64,000 nt of DNA from an uncultured Marinomonas sp. (GCA_947493575.1 CANLRQ010000011.1:1-64000); one strand, 5' to 3'; positions 1 through 8,321 are shown, counted from the first letter of the stretch. Notes: generated by a model from the letters alone, not told the origin. Made by a program: numbers and translations.

Positions 1-1
1 T

Positions 2-301
2 CAAGATTTATGGCAATCTGAAACGTATGAGGAAATGCAAACAAGGTTAGAAGAGTGGTGTCAGATAGCCGATGAATCAAAAATGCTCTATCTTAAAAAG
101 TTCGCCAAGTCGCTGAGACGACATCAAGTGGGCATCTGCAATTATGCGAAACACAAGTTAACCAGCGCTAGAATAGAGGCTGGAAATGTCAGTATTGGCA
201 TGATCCGCAAACGAGCCAGAGGCATAAGAGACACGGAATACTTCAAGCTAAAGATACGACAATCTTCGCTGCCAGATAATCAATCAATGTTTTATACATA
301 A
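2..301 (+). pseudogene. ISL3-family transposase, C-terminal part (5' end outside window)
   Basis: The open frame runs in from the left edge, so the start is not visible. The visible 99 residues have the ISL3 (IS204/IS1001/IS1165) C-terminal pattern: a helical stretch ending in a hydrophobic/basic segment, then IRKRARGIRDTEYFKLKIR, which matches the family's 'KxxKRRARGFRNxxxFRxRI' end. ISL3 transposases are DDE enzymes that move the element between terminal inverted repeats. Only this end lies in the window, so I cannot tell whether the element is intact. I see no clear terminal inverted repeat in the 300 bp after the stop. Family assignment is fairly sure; activity is unknown. Confidence 0.65.
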
Positions 302-425
302 GATCAATCTCACTCAACAAAGCGGAGAAGAGCCAGTGTTCTTTCAAATAGTTCCCCAAATCAATAATTCCACGTTTGTTGGTACAGCCTTTATATAAGA
401 TGGGTGGACAGTTAAGGCAATTTAC

Positions 426-534
426 TGTGCCTGTCCAAAGAAGAAGTATGAAGGTGCCTGTCCTAGTAAAAGATAAGGTAGAAGAGTTAAGGTGTGTGTC
501 CAAGTAATAGTGGGGTATTTTAGTGTGTGTGTCC
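426..534 (+). repeat. Cluster of four GTGYSTGTCC direct repeats
   Basis: The gene-free 302-616 stretch holds four related decamers in one orientation: TGTGCCTGTCC at 426, GGTGCCTGTCC at 453, GGTGTGTGTCC at 491 and GTGTGTGTCC at 525, spaced about 27-38 bp. A reverse-oriented GGTGGACAG lies near 404. Such 'GTGTCTGTCC'-like repeats often sit around REP-type or transposon-associated spacers in gammaproteobacteria. No gene is visible here. Confidence 0.5.
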
Positions 535-616
535 TAGTTTTAAAAAATGCCCTTACGATGTGATCATAAAGACATTTTTGTATTACGCTTAGCTTAGTTC
601 TAATTGAGGCAGCTGA

Positions 617-1096
617 TTACTCAGGGTTGATTTCCAGCAATTCCACATCGAAGATCAGTGTTGAACCAGCTGTGATGATGCCTGTTGAGCTGTTTCCGTA
701 GGCAAGGTGGCTTGGGATGTAGAAACGTCGTTTCTCACCTTCTACCATAAGTTGTACGCCTTCTGTCCAGCCTGCGATGACTTGATTTAAACCAAAGGTA
801 ATCGGTTCGTCTCGGTCTACTGAGCTGTCGAAAACACGGCCGTCAATTAATGTTCCATGATAATGGACTTTTACTTGGTCGCTGGCTTTTGGATGTGTTG
901 AACCCGTGCCCGCTGTTAATATTTTGAATTGCAGACCTGATTCGGTTGTGACGATGGTTGGGTCTTTTTTGTTTTCTTCTTGGAAGGCTTCACCTGCTTT
1001 GGCATTTTCAATGGCCATTTCTTTGTTTTTCTTGGTTTTGTTGTAGAAGAAAAAGGCCACAGACACAACAATAACTAATAAAAAGACTTTTGACAT
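617..1096 (-). CDS. Membrane-anchored FKBP-type peptidyl-prolyl cis-trans isomerase
   Basis: This 159-residue protein begins with a single hydrophobic helix (residues 4-18) followed by a Lys-rich stretch, so it is probably anchored in the inner membrane with the enzyme domain in the periplasm. The FKBP domain spans about 50-157: the entry VTTESGLQFKIL is typical of FkpA/FklB, and the pocket residues are present (Y79, F89-D90, VIAGW at 106-110, AYG at 132-134, final strand TLIFDVEL at 146-153). It should isomerise Xaa-Pro bonds and assist protein folding. It lacks the long N-terminal dimerisation domain of FkpA. It is monocistronic. Function is sure; the exact subfamily is not. Confidence 0.9.
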   Translation of the reverse strand: MSKVFLLVIVVSVAFFFYNKTKKNKEMAIENAKAGEAFQEENKKDPTIVTTESGLQFKILTAGTGSTHPKASDQVKVHYHGTLIDGRVFDSSVDRDEPITFGLNQVIAGWTEGVQLMVEGEKRRFYIPSHLAYGNSSTGIITAGSTLIFDVELLEINPE

Positions 1097-1283
1097 AATA
1101 CTCGCTCGGTAAAAGTGTGTTTGAAAATTTAAGCCGTGACTTTATATGGGATAGCGCCTTTGCTCAAGTAAGAATTTCTCTTAGTGTAAAATGATTATAC
1201 TGTAAGTGCTGGGTAACGCGTTAGAATGAGGGTTCGATCATATGAAACGATCTTTGTTATTGGTTAATAAATTAGGACACTAA

Positions 1284-1994
1284 ATGGATTTCTTATTCAC
1301 ATTGTTAATGGCAACTTTGGCTGCTGGTTTGGCCATGCCGTTAGGTGCGGTATTGGCTCGATTCGAGAATATAGGCGCTCAATGGTTGGAGGAGGAGTTT
1401 CGTCACTGTGTTATGGCGTTTGGGGGAGGTGTTCTCCTTTCGGCCGTGGGTCTTGTTCTTGTTCCTGAAGGGATATTAAACCTTTCTCCATTCAGTGCTG
1501 CCTTCTTTTTTATTGTTGGTGGTTTGTGTTTTATGGGGCTGGATATCGTCCTAAAAAAAATGGCAACACCGGCAAGCCAACTGGCGGCGATGTTGGTTGA
1601 TTTCATTCCTGAATCCATTGCACTTGGAGCAGCGTTTGCGACGGGCAGCCCGCATGCTTTTTTACTGGCGGGCTTAATTGCGTTGCAGAATTTACCAGAA
1701 GGGTTTAATGCGTATCGAGAACTCAATGAGGCGTCAACCTACCGACCTAAAAAGATCATTCTTGTCTTTTTGATGATGTCTTTATTGGGGCCGATTTCAG
1801 GATTATCAGGCTATTTCTATTTGTCAGAATCGCCAGAGATTGTGTCTGCCATTATGTTGTTTGCTTCAGGCGGGATTTTATATTCCATTTTCCAAGACAT
1901 TGCACCGCAAGTAAAACTGGAAAAACATTGGTTTCCCCCAATGGGCGCGGTGTTTGGTTTTACGCTAGGAATGTTAGGCCAAATGATGGTGTAG
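1284..1994 (+). CDS. ZIP-family divalent metal transporter
   Basis: The 236-residue protein has about eight hydrophobic helices and the two ZIP metal-site signatures: VDFIPES at 105-111 in TM4 and QNLPEGF at 135-141 in TM5. The family takes up Zn(II) and related divalent metals across the inner membrane. The usual TM4 histidine is replaced by an aspartate (D106), as in some bacterial ZIPs, so metal preference may differ. No His-rich cytoplasmic loop is visible between TM3 and TM4. The gene stands alone. I see no Zur-like palindrome upstream. Confidence 0.85.
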   Translation: MDFLFTLLMATLAAGLAMPLGAVLARFENIGAQWLEEEFRHCVMAFGGGVLLSAVGLVLVPEGILNLSPFSAAFFFIVGGLCFMGLDIVLKKMATPASQLAAMLVDFIPESIALGAAFATGSPHAFLLAGLIALQNLPEGFNAYRELNEASTYRPKKIILVFLMMSLLGPISGLSGYFYLSESPEIVSAIMLFASGGILYSIFQDIAPQVKLEKHWFPPMGAVFGFTLGMLGQMMV

Positions 1995-2037
1995 CTGAAA
2001 TTATGAATATCTCACGTTATTCTGTGAGGGGTTGAAA

Positions 2038-2068
2038 GTATTCTACGAAGCATCACTTCGTAGAATAC
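2038..2068. terminator. Perfect 13-bp hairpin between convergent genes
   Basis: GTATTCTACGAAG (2038-2050) pairs perfectly with CTTCGTAGAATAC (2056-2068) around a CATCA loop. It lies between the convergent ZIP gene and the 370-residue protein gene. There is no U-tract on either strand, so it is a transcript-end or mRNA-protecting hairpin rather than a classic intrinsic terminator. Confidence 0.5.
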
Positions 2069-2088
2069 AGTACGTTAGAACAGGTTAA

Positions 2089-3201
2089 TTACGAACCTTG
2101 TGCGTCATGAGTCGCTGATTCAGCCCAGTTCTCAAGACCAACACTGATGCAAAGTTGATACAGAGCACCCTGACCACTGTCTTGATTTTCAAACGCATTG
2201 AAGTAATCGTCAGCGGTGACGATTCTTCCGCCTTCTACTTCGTATTTGCTGTATTCAGACTGTTTAATCGTAAAGCTACCAATGCAGTTATCTTTTGTCA
2301 TTGGGTCTTGCTCTCTTAGTTGTAAGGTCACTTCTTCGTACTGGTCAATAGGGATACGAATGTATTCAGTGCCGCCTTCACCTAACATGACTTGGCGCGC
2401 GCCTTTGGAATTGTCTTCGTGCATTTTGTAGGGTTTACCATTTGTTGGCCAACCACCACCTTGAATGTCGTTATTGCCTTTATCGACATGTTGGATATAC
2501 ACTTCGTCCGCACCTTCGGCTGCATTGATTGCCCATATAACGACTTTACCTATGGCTTCCATGCAATCGGCTGCTTTTTCAAAGGCTTTAGACATGGCCT
2601 GTGAGCGTGGACGTGGGTTTTTACCTAGTACTTCACTGGCTTCTGTCGCAGCGAGTTCGGCAACCGCAAAAACTTCTTCAACAGCACCAACATCACAGCC
2701 TTTTGAGCTTTCTTCGCAGTATATGCCAAAGACACGTAACGTTTGAATGGGTTTATCAATGACACGATAAGACAGTTGATACTCTGCCTCCCCTTTGCCG
2801 TAGCCTTGTTTGCCTTGGTCAATGGTCTTCGTGCCTGATAATGCATCGTCTCGCCAAATCCATGTTTCTCCAATTTTATCACGCCCGCTTTCGGACCCAT
2901 TCCAGCCATTTTTATCGTCATTGTCGTAAAGGAAGACTCGAACGTAATCAACGTAAGATTGAGCGCCAATATCATCGGCGTTAAAGGAGATATCAATAAA
3001 AGCATCGGCATCGTCGCCTGTGCCTTTCATATGTAAAGGGTTTTGATCGAAATATCGACCAAGGAATGTCTCATCATAACCACCACCAGAGCGAGCGGTA
3101 CCTGCGTACACTTCAAAAAAGATATCATCACAGCCTGATTCGGCAGTAGAGGTAACACAATGAAGTTTGGTCAGAAGTAATGAGTAAGCGTGCTTTTCCA
3201 T
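2089..3201 (-). CDS. Unrecognised 370-residue protein with two similar halves
   Basis: I do not recognise this protein. It has no signal peptide or membrane helix, is acidic, and has ten cysteines. It seems to contain two related beta-rich domains. In the first (about 8-150), SGCDDIFFEVYAG is followed by an Asp-rich segment VFLYDNDDKNGW (89-100) and DKIGETWIW. In the second (about 217-352), GADEVYIQHVD (230-240) is followed by QLREQDPMTKDNCIGSF. Each half thus has an acidic-aromatic strand, then an Asp-rich loop, then an 'xIGxxxI' strand, reminiscent of Ca-binding C2-like sandwiches; that comparison is inference. A helical linker (about 170-215) joins them. The gene stands alone. Confidence 0.8.
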   Translation of the reverse strand: MEKHAYSLLLTKLHCVTSTAESGCDDIFFEVYAGTARSGGGYDETFLGRYFDQNPLHMKGTGDDADAFIDISFNADDIGAQSYVDYVRVFLYDNDDKNGWNGSESGRDKIGETWIWRDDALSGTKTIDQGKQGYGKGEAEYQLSYRVIDKPIQTLRVFGIYCEESSKGCDVGAVEEVFAVAELAATEASEVLGKNPRPRSQAMSKAFEKAADCMEAIGKVVIWAINAAEGADEVYIQHVDKGNNDIQGGGWPTNGKPYKMHEDNSKGARQVMLGEGGTEYIRIPIDQYEEVTLQLREQDPMTKDNCIGSFTIKQSEYSKYEVEGGRIVTADDYFNAFENQDSGQGALYQLCISVGLENWAESATHDAQGS

Positions 3202-3482
3202 AATACTTAATCCTTAAGCAAATCAAATAAGGCCCTATTTGGCCAGTTAAATAGCGAGATATCGTAATCGCGGGATGATGCTATCGAGATAAAAGAGGCA
3301 AAACATCATTAAATTGGTTAACTTTTTGATGGTAACTGTAAGGGAAGTAAGAACTTTTGTAATAGAAAAAGGTTTTTTTTAAGCTAAACTGAACCCTACT
3401 ATAAAATAAATGCACAATTGTTTAGTAATGCATCAACGTTCTTATTAAATGACTTGAATTCGGTGACATAAAGGAGATTAAA
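3202..3482. other. Intergenic region, AT-rich, divergent promoters expected
   Basis: This 281-bp gap separates two divergent genes, so both promoters should lie here. It is AT-rich with a poly-T run near 3370 and no open frame, convincing palindrome or known regulatory motif that I can see. Confidence 0.4.
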
Positions 3483-3929
3483 TTGACGAAAATACGAGTG
3501 GCGATACTGAGTGATTCACCTGCAATTAATGCGTTATCAGCTGGTCTTGGATACAAAGAAGCGTCTCAACAAGTTGCAGAGAAAAGGCTTCAGTGCTTGC
3601 TTGATTCTAAAAATGATTGGGTTTGGGTGTATGAAGAGTCAAATATTATTCAAGGATGGATTCATGTTTTTCAAGCGAATCGAGTGGCTTCCTCAGCTTT
3701 TTTTGAAGTTGGAGGGTTAGTAGTAAATCCTGATATGAGAAGAAAAGGGATTGGGCGTCAATTAGTTGCATTTGCCCATACGGCTTGCCAAGAAAAGCAG
3801 TGTGAGTTGAATCAGTGTGAATTAAGAGTCCGGTGTCATTCGAAACGAGAAGAAGCGCATCAGTTTTATTTAAAGGCGGGCTTTACACAGTCAAAAATAC
3901 AACATGTGTTTACGCTTAAATTACTATGA
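3483..3929 (+). CDS. GNAT-family N-acetyltransferase
   Basis: A 148-residue single-domain acetyltransferase using acetyl-CoA. The acetyl-CoA pyrophosphate-binding motif A is seen in VNPDMRRKGIGRQLVAFAH (about residues 81-99), with the RRKGIGR loop, and the C-terminal YLKAGF segment is the usual motif-B helix and turn. The start is TTG at 3483, supported by an AAGGAG ribosome site at about 3471. The substrate cannot be told from sequence; neighbours give no hint. Confidence 0.85.
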   Translation: MTKIRVAILSDSPAINALSAGLGYKEASQQVAEKRLQCLLDSKNDWVWVYEESNIIQGWIHVFQANRVASSAFFEVGGLVVNPDMRRKGIGRQLVAFAHTACQEKQCELNQCELRVRCHSKREEAHQFYLKAGFTQSKIQHVFTLKLL

Positions 3930-4016
3930 TGAAACAATCAAAAATATGACTGGTTTAATTTTGATGCCATGTTTAAATGGTCTTTTTATTGATTGTAATT
4001 CTTGGAGTATTGAGCC

Positions 4017-4436
4017 TTGCTTCGTAAGCTAAAATTCTATTTTTTAACTCGACCTCATTTATTAAATCGTTTGCAAATGATGGGTTTTTTGTTCGGGTTT
4101 CTGGTTGTAAGTGTATCTACCTTATCACCTGCAGATCAATTACCAGTAGTTTCAGGATCTGATAAATTGCACCATGTGATAGGTTTTGGTTCGTGGGTCT
4201 TTTTATGTTGCTTAGGGTCGAAAAAAAGGTTGTTTAAAATGAGTGCCTTTATTTTTGTATGGGGTGGAATGATTGAGTTTATTCAGCCATGGGTTAACCG
4301 TTATGGTGAATGGCAAGATTTTGCTGCAAACAGTATTGGAATTATTTTGGCGTTAGTGTGTATTCTTGTGATTAGACGCTATTTAGTTGAAGCTGAGCCG
4401 TATCAAAGTTCGGTTTCCAATCCGGTAAAATTCTGA
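4017..4436 (+). CDS. VanZ-family membrane protein
   Basis: This 139-residue protein has about four membrane helices and the VanZ-family signatures: DKLHHVIGFGSWVF (HH in TM2) and IEFIQPWVNRYGEWQDFAANSIG with the family's E-Q-R-D-N pattern in TM4. VanZ itself gives low-level teicoplanin resistance, but most chromosomal homologues have no known function. The start is TTG at 4017 with GGAG at 4004-4007. The last 65 bp overlap, on the other strand, the 3' end of a LysR remnant, so this gene's current stop may have been created by the rearrangement that broke that regulator. Confidence 0.75.
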   Translation: MLRKLKFYFLTRPHLLNRLQMMGFLFGFLVVSVSTLSPADQLPVVSGSDKLHHVIGFGSWVFLCCLGSKKRLFKMSAFIFVWGGMIEFIQPWVNRYGEWQDFAANSIGIILALVCILVIRRYLVEAEPYQSSVSNPVKF

Positions 4437-4626
4437 TCAGGTCTTCGTTTTTAATATGACTGTTCGTAGGGTAAGTGGGTTGGAGAGTAATTCCTGCATC
4501 ATTTAGAGCTGCATTAAGTAAAGCACTGGCTTCATTTGTACTTAATCGATAATCAACAGACACCGCCTCAAAGACATTATTTTTTGACAGGTTCCAGACG
4601 TAATGATCATGATTTTTATATCCCAA
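4372..4626 (-). pseudogene. LysR-family regulator remnant (C-terminal effector domain only)
   Basis: The 84-residue frame matches only the last third of a LysR effector-binding domain: WNLSKNNVFEAVSVDYRL, then NEASALLNAALNDAGITLQP and EDLIRILPDWKP, equal to the family pattern 'a..GlGIallP...v...l..G.Lv.lLpdw'. The helix-turn-helix and first effector subdomain are absent; upstream (above 4626) is non-coding and leads to the YheO-type gene. It overlaps the vanZ-like gene on the opposite strand by 65 bp. It is almost certainly a non-functional remnant. Confidence 0.7.
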
Positions 4627-4699
4627 GAATAAGTTTTTATGTTTTAGCTTGCAGTAAATGGAAAAATAAATAGACTAAAAGTATATTAATGGACTTTGA

Positions 4700-5326
4700 G
4701 TGTATTTTTCTATGTGCAAAATTCTTGATCGATATAAGTTAGTCGCCCGTTCTTATCGTGTTTTTTTTCCAGAATTGACGGAAGTAGTCATACATAACTT
4801 ACTGGAAAACCGAATTTATTATATAGAAAATGCATTTACCGCAAGGCGTGTTGGCGATGATTCTTTATTAGACATAGAAAACTATGAGAATGAGACGAAT
4901 AATGACGGTTTAATTGGCCCCTATGTCAAATTAAACCCAGATGGCAGTAAGTTGAAGTCGTTGTCACTAGTAATAAATAACAACGAAGGTCAGGCAATAG
5001 GTCTAATGTGCATCAATATGAGAATAGATGGATTAGAACTTGCGTCGAAACATTTACAAAGCTTGGTGTCTTCCGGCATACAAGAAAACCAACCTATTTT
5101 AAAAAATGATTGGCGAGAAACGACAAATCGTATTATTGCCAAGACGTTGTCAGAAAGAAAAGTAGCGTTGTCCCATTGTAAAAAAGAGGACCGTTTGATG
5201 ATTATTAAAGCGCTAAATGATGCGGAAATTTTTCTATCACGAGGTTCTTCTGAATACGTCACAGAAGCATTGAACATATCCAGAGCCAGTTTCTATCAAT
5301 TATTAAAAGTCGTCAAACAAAGTTAA
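4700..5326 (+). CDS. YheO-type transcriptional regulator (PAS-like + HTH)
   Basis: A 208-residue DNA-binding regulator with an N-terminal YheO-like PAS domain (about 10-115, including IGPYVKLNPDGSKLKSLSL and IGLMCINM) and a C-terminal helix-turn-helix (about 160-205: IKALNDAEIFLSRGSSEYVTEALNISRASFYQLL). This family is usually local and often sits beside amino-acid or pyridoxal-phosphate enzymes. Here it lies 21 bp before an aminotransferase, which it probably controls. The start is GTG at 4700 or ATG at 4712; neither has a strong ribosome site. The effector is unknown. Confidence 0.8.
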   Translation: MYFSMCKILDRYKLVARSYRVFFPELTEVVIHNLLENRIYYIENAFTARRVGDDSLLDIENYENETNNDGLIGPYVKLNPDGSKLKSLSLVINNNEGQAIGLMCINMRIDGLELASKHLQSLVSSGIQENQPILKNDWRETTNRIIAKTLSERKVALSHCKKEDRLMIIKALNDAEIFLSRGSSEYVTEALNISRASFYQLLKVVKQS

Positions 5327-5347
5327 TTTAACTTAGAGGTGCCCGTA

Positions 5348-6547
5348 ATGTTAAAACAAAGAAAACCAATGCGTGACTTTAGCCTTGAAGTCTTCTTTTC
5401 TAAGTGGGAGTTTGCGGCAAAATATCATATGACGGCCTCTGATTTAGAGAGCATGACCCTTGAAGACCTGCTTTCTATGGCGAGCGAAGAAGAAAAAGCA
5501 CAGTTTAATACGCTGTGGCTTGGTTATACCGAAACATGGGGACTACCGGAATTAAGGGAAGCAATTGCAACAACATATGCTGTTGAAGGGGTTCAAAACA
5601 TAGCGTCAAAAAACATCCTTTGTTTAGCTGGAGCAGGGGAAGGGATTTACAGTGTGTCTCAGTGCTTATTGGGTTCTGAAGACCATGCGATAGTTCCAAC
5701 ACCAAACTATCAAAGTGCGGAAACTGTACCGTTATCAATTTGTGAGGTAACAGGTGTGCCGTTATTGTCTCAAAACTCAGCGGGCGAAAAAGGCTGGTTT
5801 TTGGATATTGATGCCATTAAAAAAGCCATTAGACCTAATACAAAATTGTTGTCATTGAATTTCCCACATAACCCGACAGGAATGTTAATTAGTAATGCAG
5901 AGTTAGAAGAGCTTATTACACTTTGTAGAGAACATGGAATCTATATTCTTTCGGATGAGGTTTATCGTGGAGTTGAGCTGGATGAGTCAGACCAAATGCC
6001 ACAAATTGCTACTCTGTATGAAAAAGGCATTTCTTTAAATGTGGTGTCAAAAGCATACGGGCTTCCTGGTTTACGTATTGGGTGGGTTGCTTCTCAAGAT
6101 TTGGAAATATTACAAAAAATAGAACGCTATAAACACTTTCTTTCTATTTGTAATTCAGCTCCGTCTGAAGTATTAGCCTTGATTGCTATTAGAAACAGAG
6201 AGGCAATTTTTGCTCGCAACAGGCGCTTAATGCATGACAATGTTCAATTACTAGAAGCACTTTTTAACGATTTCCCCGGTTTGATTGAATGGCAAAGACC
6301 AAAGGGAGGATGTGTGGCTTTCCCCCGATATGTGGGCCCAGATAATGTAGAGGTTTTCTGTCAATCTTTACTGGAAAAAAGCGGTGTATTGCTTTTGCCT
6401 GCTTCTATTTATATGTCTGAGTTGTCTGCCGTGTCAGAAGACAGGTTCCGTATTGGTTTTGGCAGGGGGGAAGTTTTTAAAGAAGGTGTGCAGGCGATGC
6501 GTCAACACTTTGAAATCTATTACTCTGAATTTAAGAAAGTTGATTAG
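5348..6547 (+). CDS. Class I/II PLP-dependent aminotransferase
   Basis: Fold-type I aminotransferase of 399 residues. The PLP site is complete: NFPHNPTG (175 for the ring-contacting Asn), LSDEVY (Asp203, Tyr206), VVSKAYGLPGLRIGW with Schiff-base Lys235, and the substrate-carboxylate Arg in FRIGFGR near the C-terminus. It transfers an amino group between an amino acid and a 2-oxo acid; the substrate is not clear. I chose ATG at 5348 over GTG at 5339 because AGAGG (5335-5339) fits it. It follows the YheO-type regulator in one operon and is followed by a probable ornithine-cyclodeaminase remnant, which suggests a small amino-acid catabolic cluster. Confidence 0.88.
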   Translation: MLKQRKPMRDFSLEVFFSKWEFAAKYHMTASDLESMTLEDLLSMASEEEKAQFNTLWLGYTETWGLPELREAIATTYAVEGVQNIASKNILCLAGAGEGIYSVSQCLLGSEDHAIVPTPNYQSAETVPLSICEVTGVPLLSQNSAGEKGWFLDIDAIKKAIRPNTKLLSLNFPHNPTGMLISNAELEELITLCREHGIYILSDEVYRGVELDESDQMPQIATLYEKGISLNVVSKAYGLPGLRIGWVASQDLEILQKIERYKHFLSICNSAPSEVLALIAIRNREAIFARNRRLMHDNVQLLEALFNDFPGLIEWQRPKGGCVAFPRYVGPDNVEVFCQSLLEKSGVLLLPASIYMSELSAVSEDRFRIGFGRGEVFKEGVQAMRQHFEIYYSEFKKVD

Positions 6548-6565
6548 TAACTTTAGTGAGTCGTT

Positions 6566-6721
6566 ATGATGCGGATTGTGTCATTGACAGAAATTATGGA
6601 ATCGCTGTCTTATCTTAATGGGTCAGAATTGGCTTTTGAAGCGCCTATTAATGCGATACGCCACGCATTTATTGGATATAATTCAAACCTCTTTCAATTT
6701 GTCTATCGACTGATAGGTTAA
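6566..6721 (+). pseudogene. Possible truncated ornithine cyclodeaminase/mu-crystallin N-terminus
   Basis: A 51-codon frame starts 19 bp after the aminotransferase stop. Its beginning, MRIVSLTEIMESL, then INAIRHAFIGYNSN, resembles the N-terminus of ornithine cyclodeaminase/mu-crystallin proteins ('M.ils..dv..ll....li.aie.aF'). It stops after 51 residues, far short of the family's ~320, and no NAD-binding fold follows in any frame. I read it as a broken third gene of the operon; it could also be a chance small ORF. Confidence 0.35.
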
Positions 6722-6792
6722 GTGTTACGTCTAATTTAAATGAAAGTAAAGTCACAGTAAAACCTAAGCCAATAACTCAGTGCTGCAAATAG

Positions 6793-6862
6793 TTAAGGAA
6801 GGTGAGAATAAGTCATCTTGCTCAGCATGTGGATACAAGCCTGCTGTTTGCACCTTCCTAAA
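6793..6862. repeat. Nested inverted repeat between convergent genes
   Basis: AGGAAGGTG (6796-6804) pairs perfectly with CACCTTCCT (6851-6859), extendable to 11 of 12 pairs, and inside it CAGCA (6823-6827) pairs with TGCTG (6842-6846). The right arm overlaps the stop codon of the thioesterase gene on the minus strand. No U-tract follows on either strand. It may be a folded transcript end shared by the convergent genes. Confidence 0.4.
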
Positions 6863-7253
6863 TGATTAAATCATTTAATCCATCGAACCGAATCGGTCTG
6901 CCTTTTTCGTTGATGGATGTTCCTGTTACTTTTGCTTGAAGCATAAGGCGATTATCACTGATGCGGGTAATGTTTTGATGGAAGCAAAATTTGATCTTGC
7001 TAATTTTTTCGATATGAGTGGTGACAATAAATTTGTCTTGACTGAACAGGGGGGACTTATAATCCAACTCGGCTCTAACAACGACTAAATTTATGTTATT
7101 CATTGCCAGTTGAGTGAAATTTACTCCTTTACTTTTAAGGAAGACATGGCGCGCATGCTCCAAATAATTCTGATACACAGAGTTATTTACTATACCTTGG
7201 ATGTCACATTCGTAGTCTCTGACTTCAAAATGGGTGATATGTCCTTCTTCCAT
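6858..7253 (-). CDS. 4HBT hot-dog acyl-CoA thioesterase
   Basis: A 131-residue single hot-dog domain of the 4-hydroxybenzoyl-CoA thioesterase/YbgC type, expected to hydrolyse acyl-CoA thioesters in the cytoplasm as a tetramer. The active-site motif is DYECDIQGIVNNSVYQNYLE with catalytic Asp17, matching the family's 'D.D..GhVnN..Y..yle.aR'. The length is normal. Unlike ybgC it is not beside tol-pal genes; its neighbours are unrelated, so the physiological substrate is open. Confidence 0.85.
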   Translation of the reverse strand: MEEGHITHFEVRDYECDIQGIVNNSVYQNYLEHARHVFLKSKGVNFTQLAMNNINLVVVRAELDYKSPLFSQDKFIVTTHIEKISKIKFCFHQNITRISDNRLMLQAKVTGTSINEKGRPIRFDGLNDLII

Positions 7254-7313
7254 GTTTTTTACTCTTCTTATTTGTCGTATTTAATGTACTTTTAATGATA
7301 AAAGTGATGTGTG

Positions 7314-8321
7314 CTAGTTCGTTGAAACTTGATTACCACCTTTCTCTTTTGCGTGAATTAGATTGTCTTTAGCTCTAGTTAAAAGGTTCTCACCAAGCTC
7401 TTGCCCGACTAATGTAGCTATACCTATAGAAACGGTTAAGGAAGGTAAGGGCTCCTGTGTTCTTTTTGTGCGTATGACTTGGTTTTCGATTTGAAGTCGA
7501 ATTTGCTCTGCGAATTGAGAGTTAAAACTAAGACTTTCTTCGCAAACTAGTATGGCAAAAGTACCGCCGTCAAGACGAGCTGTTACACTATTCTCAAGGT
7601 TTTTACTTTGTAAAAATTGCCCAAGAAAACGAATAATTGCGGTACCAATTTTTTTACCGTAATTTTTATTAATTAATGAAAGATCATCAATATCAATTAA
7701 AATGATAGACAAATCATCTTCGGCGGTGCTAATCCACGAAAAAAGGTAGCGCTCCAAGCCTTGCTTGTTCAGGAGATTGGTTATTGGGTCTTTGTCTGAA
7801 CTGTTCTTGGATTGTTCTATTTCATTTTTTAAACTTGAAATTTGGTTTTGAACTTCTTGTAAACTTGTTTGAAAAAGCTGTGTTTGTTCGGATGCTTTAT
7901 TTGAATGAACTTCTAGGTAACGAACAATTTTTTCAATGTTGTCTATTCTATTATGACTTTTTAAGGCTTTTCTCGTTTTATCCAGAGAAGTATTGAGAGT
8001 ATCTAAACCTTGGCTCATTTTATTTGAGCTTGACTCTATCGCGTCTACCATATGGTCGAGTTGGTCTGTTTGACTATGATTGACTTTTAAATCTTCATCT
8101 AATATGAATTCTTGGAAGAGTTCTTTGGAAACAAAATCTGGCAAACTTCCAAGTTTTTGAATGGTCGAGTCCATCAGATGGTTGAGCTTTTTGTTTCGAT
8201 TGGAAACGTAAGTGTACCAAACCCCATAATTATAGGGGGTCGGTGCAATCTTTAGCTTCATCATCAGCGGAACGGCTTTTCGCAGTAAACTCACTGCCTG
8301 AGAAGGATTTTCTTGGCGCAT
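7314..8321 (-). CDS. GGDEF-domain protein with degenerate active site
   Basis: A 335-residue soluble protein. Residues 1-80 form a helical N-terminal domain seen in several DGCs (SLLRKAVPLMMKLKIAPTP, then a W-Y-Y segment), 85-175 is coiled coil, and 178-333 is a GGDEF fold (KDPITNLLNKQGL; SIGIATL; final AKEKGGNQV). The signature loop reads DGGTF (251-255) instead of GG(D/E)EF, losing the catalytic acidic residue, and no RxxD inhibitory site precedes it. It is therefore probably a catalytically inactive c-di-GMP or GTP sensor. The start was placed at ATG 8321, one base after the yciH stop, rather than a longer in-frame start inside yciH. It is co-transcribed with yciH. Confidence 0.85.
   Translation of the reverse strand: MRQENPSQAVSLLRKAVPLMMKLKIAPTPYNYGVWYTYVSNRNKKLNHLMDSTIQKLGSLPDFVSKELFQEFILDEDLKVNHSQTDQLDHMVDAIESSSNKMSQGLDTLNTSLDKTRKALKSHNRIDNIEKIVRYLEVHSNKASEQTQLFQTSLQEVQNQISSLKNEIEQSKNSSDKDPITNLLNKQGLERYLFSWISTAEDDLSIILIDIDDLSLINKNYGKKIGTAIIRFLGQFLQSKNLENSVTARLDGGTFAILVCEESLSFNSQFAEQIRLQIENQVIRTKRTQEPLPSLTVSIGIATLVGQELGENLLTRAKDNLIHAKEKGGNQVSTN

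Noticed and set aside
4990..5277. 95-codon minus-strand frame inside the YheO-type gene
   Set aside because: Antisense shadow; the sense frame has clear PAS and HTH signatures.
6793..6862. Possible integron attC site
   Set aside because: The arms do not carry the GTTRRRY/RYYYAAC cores; only a plain inverted repeat is supported.
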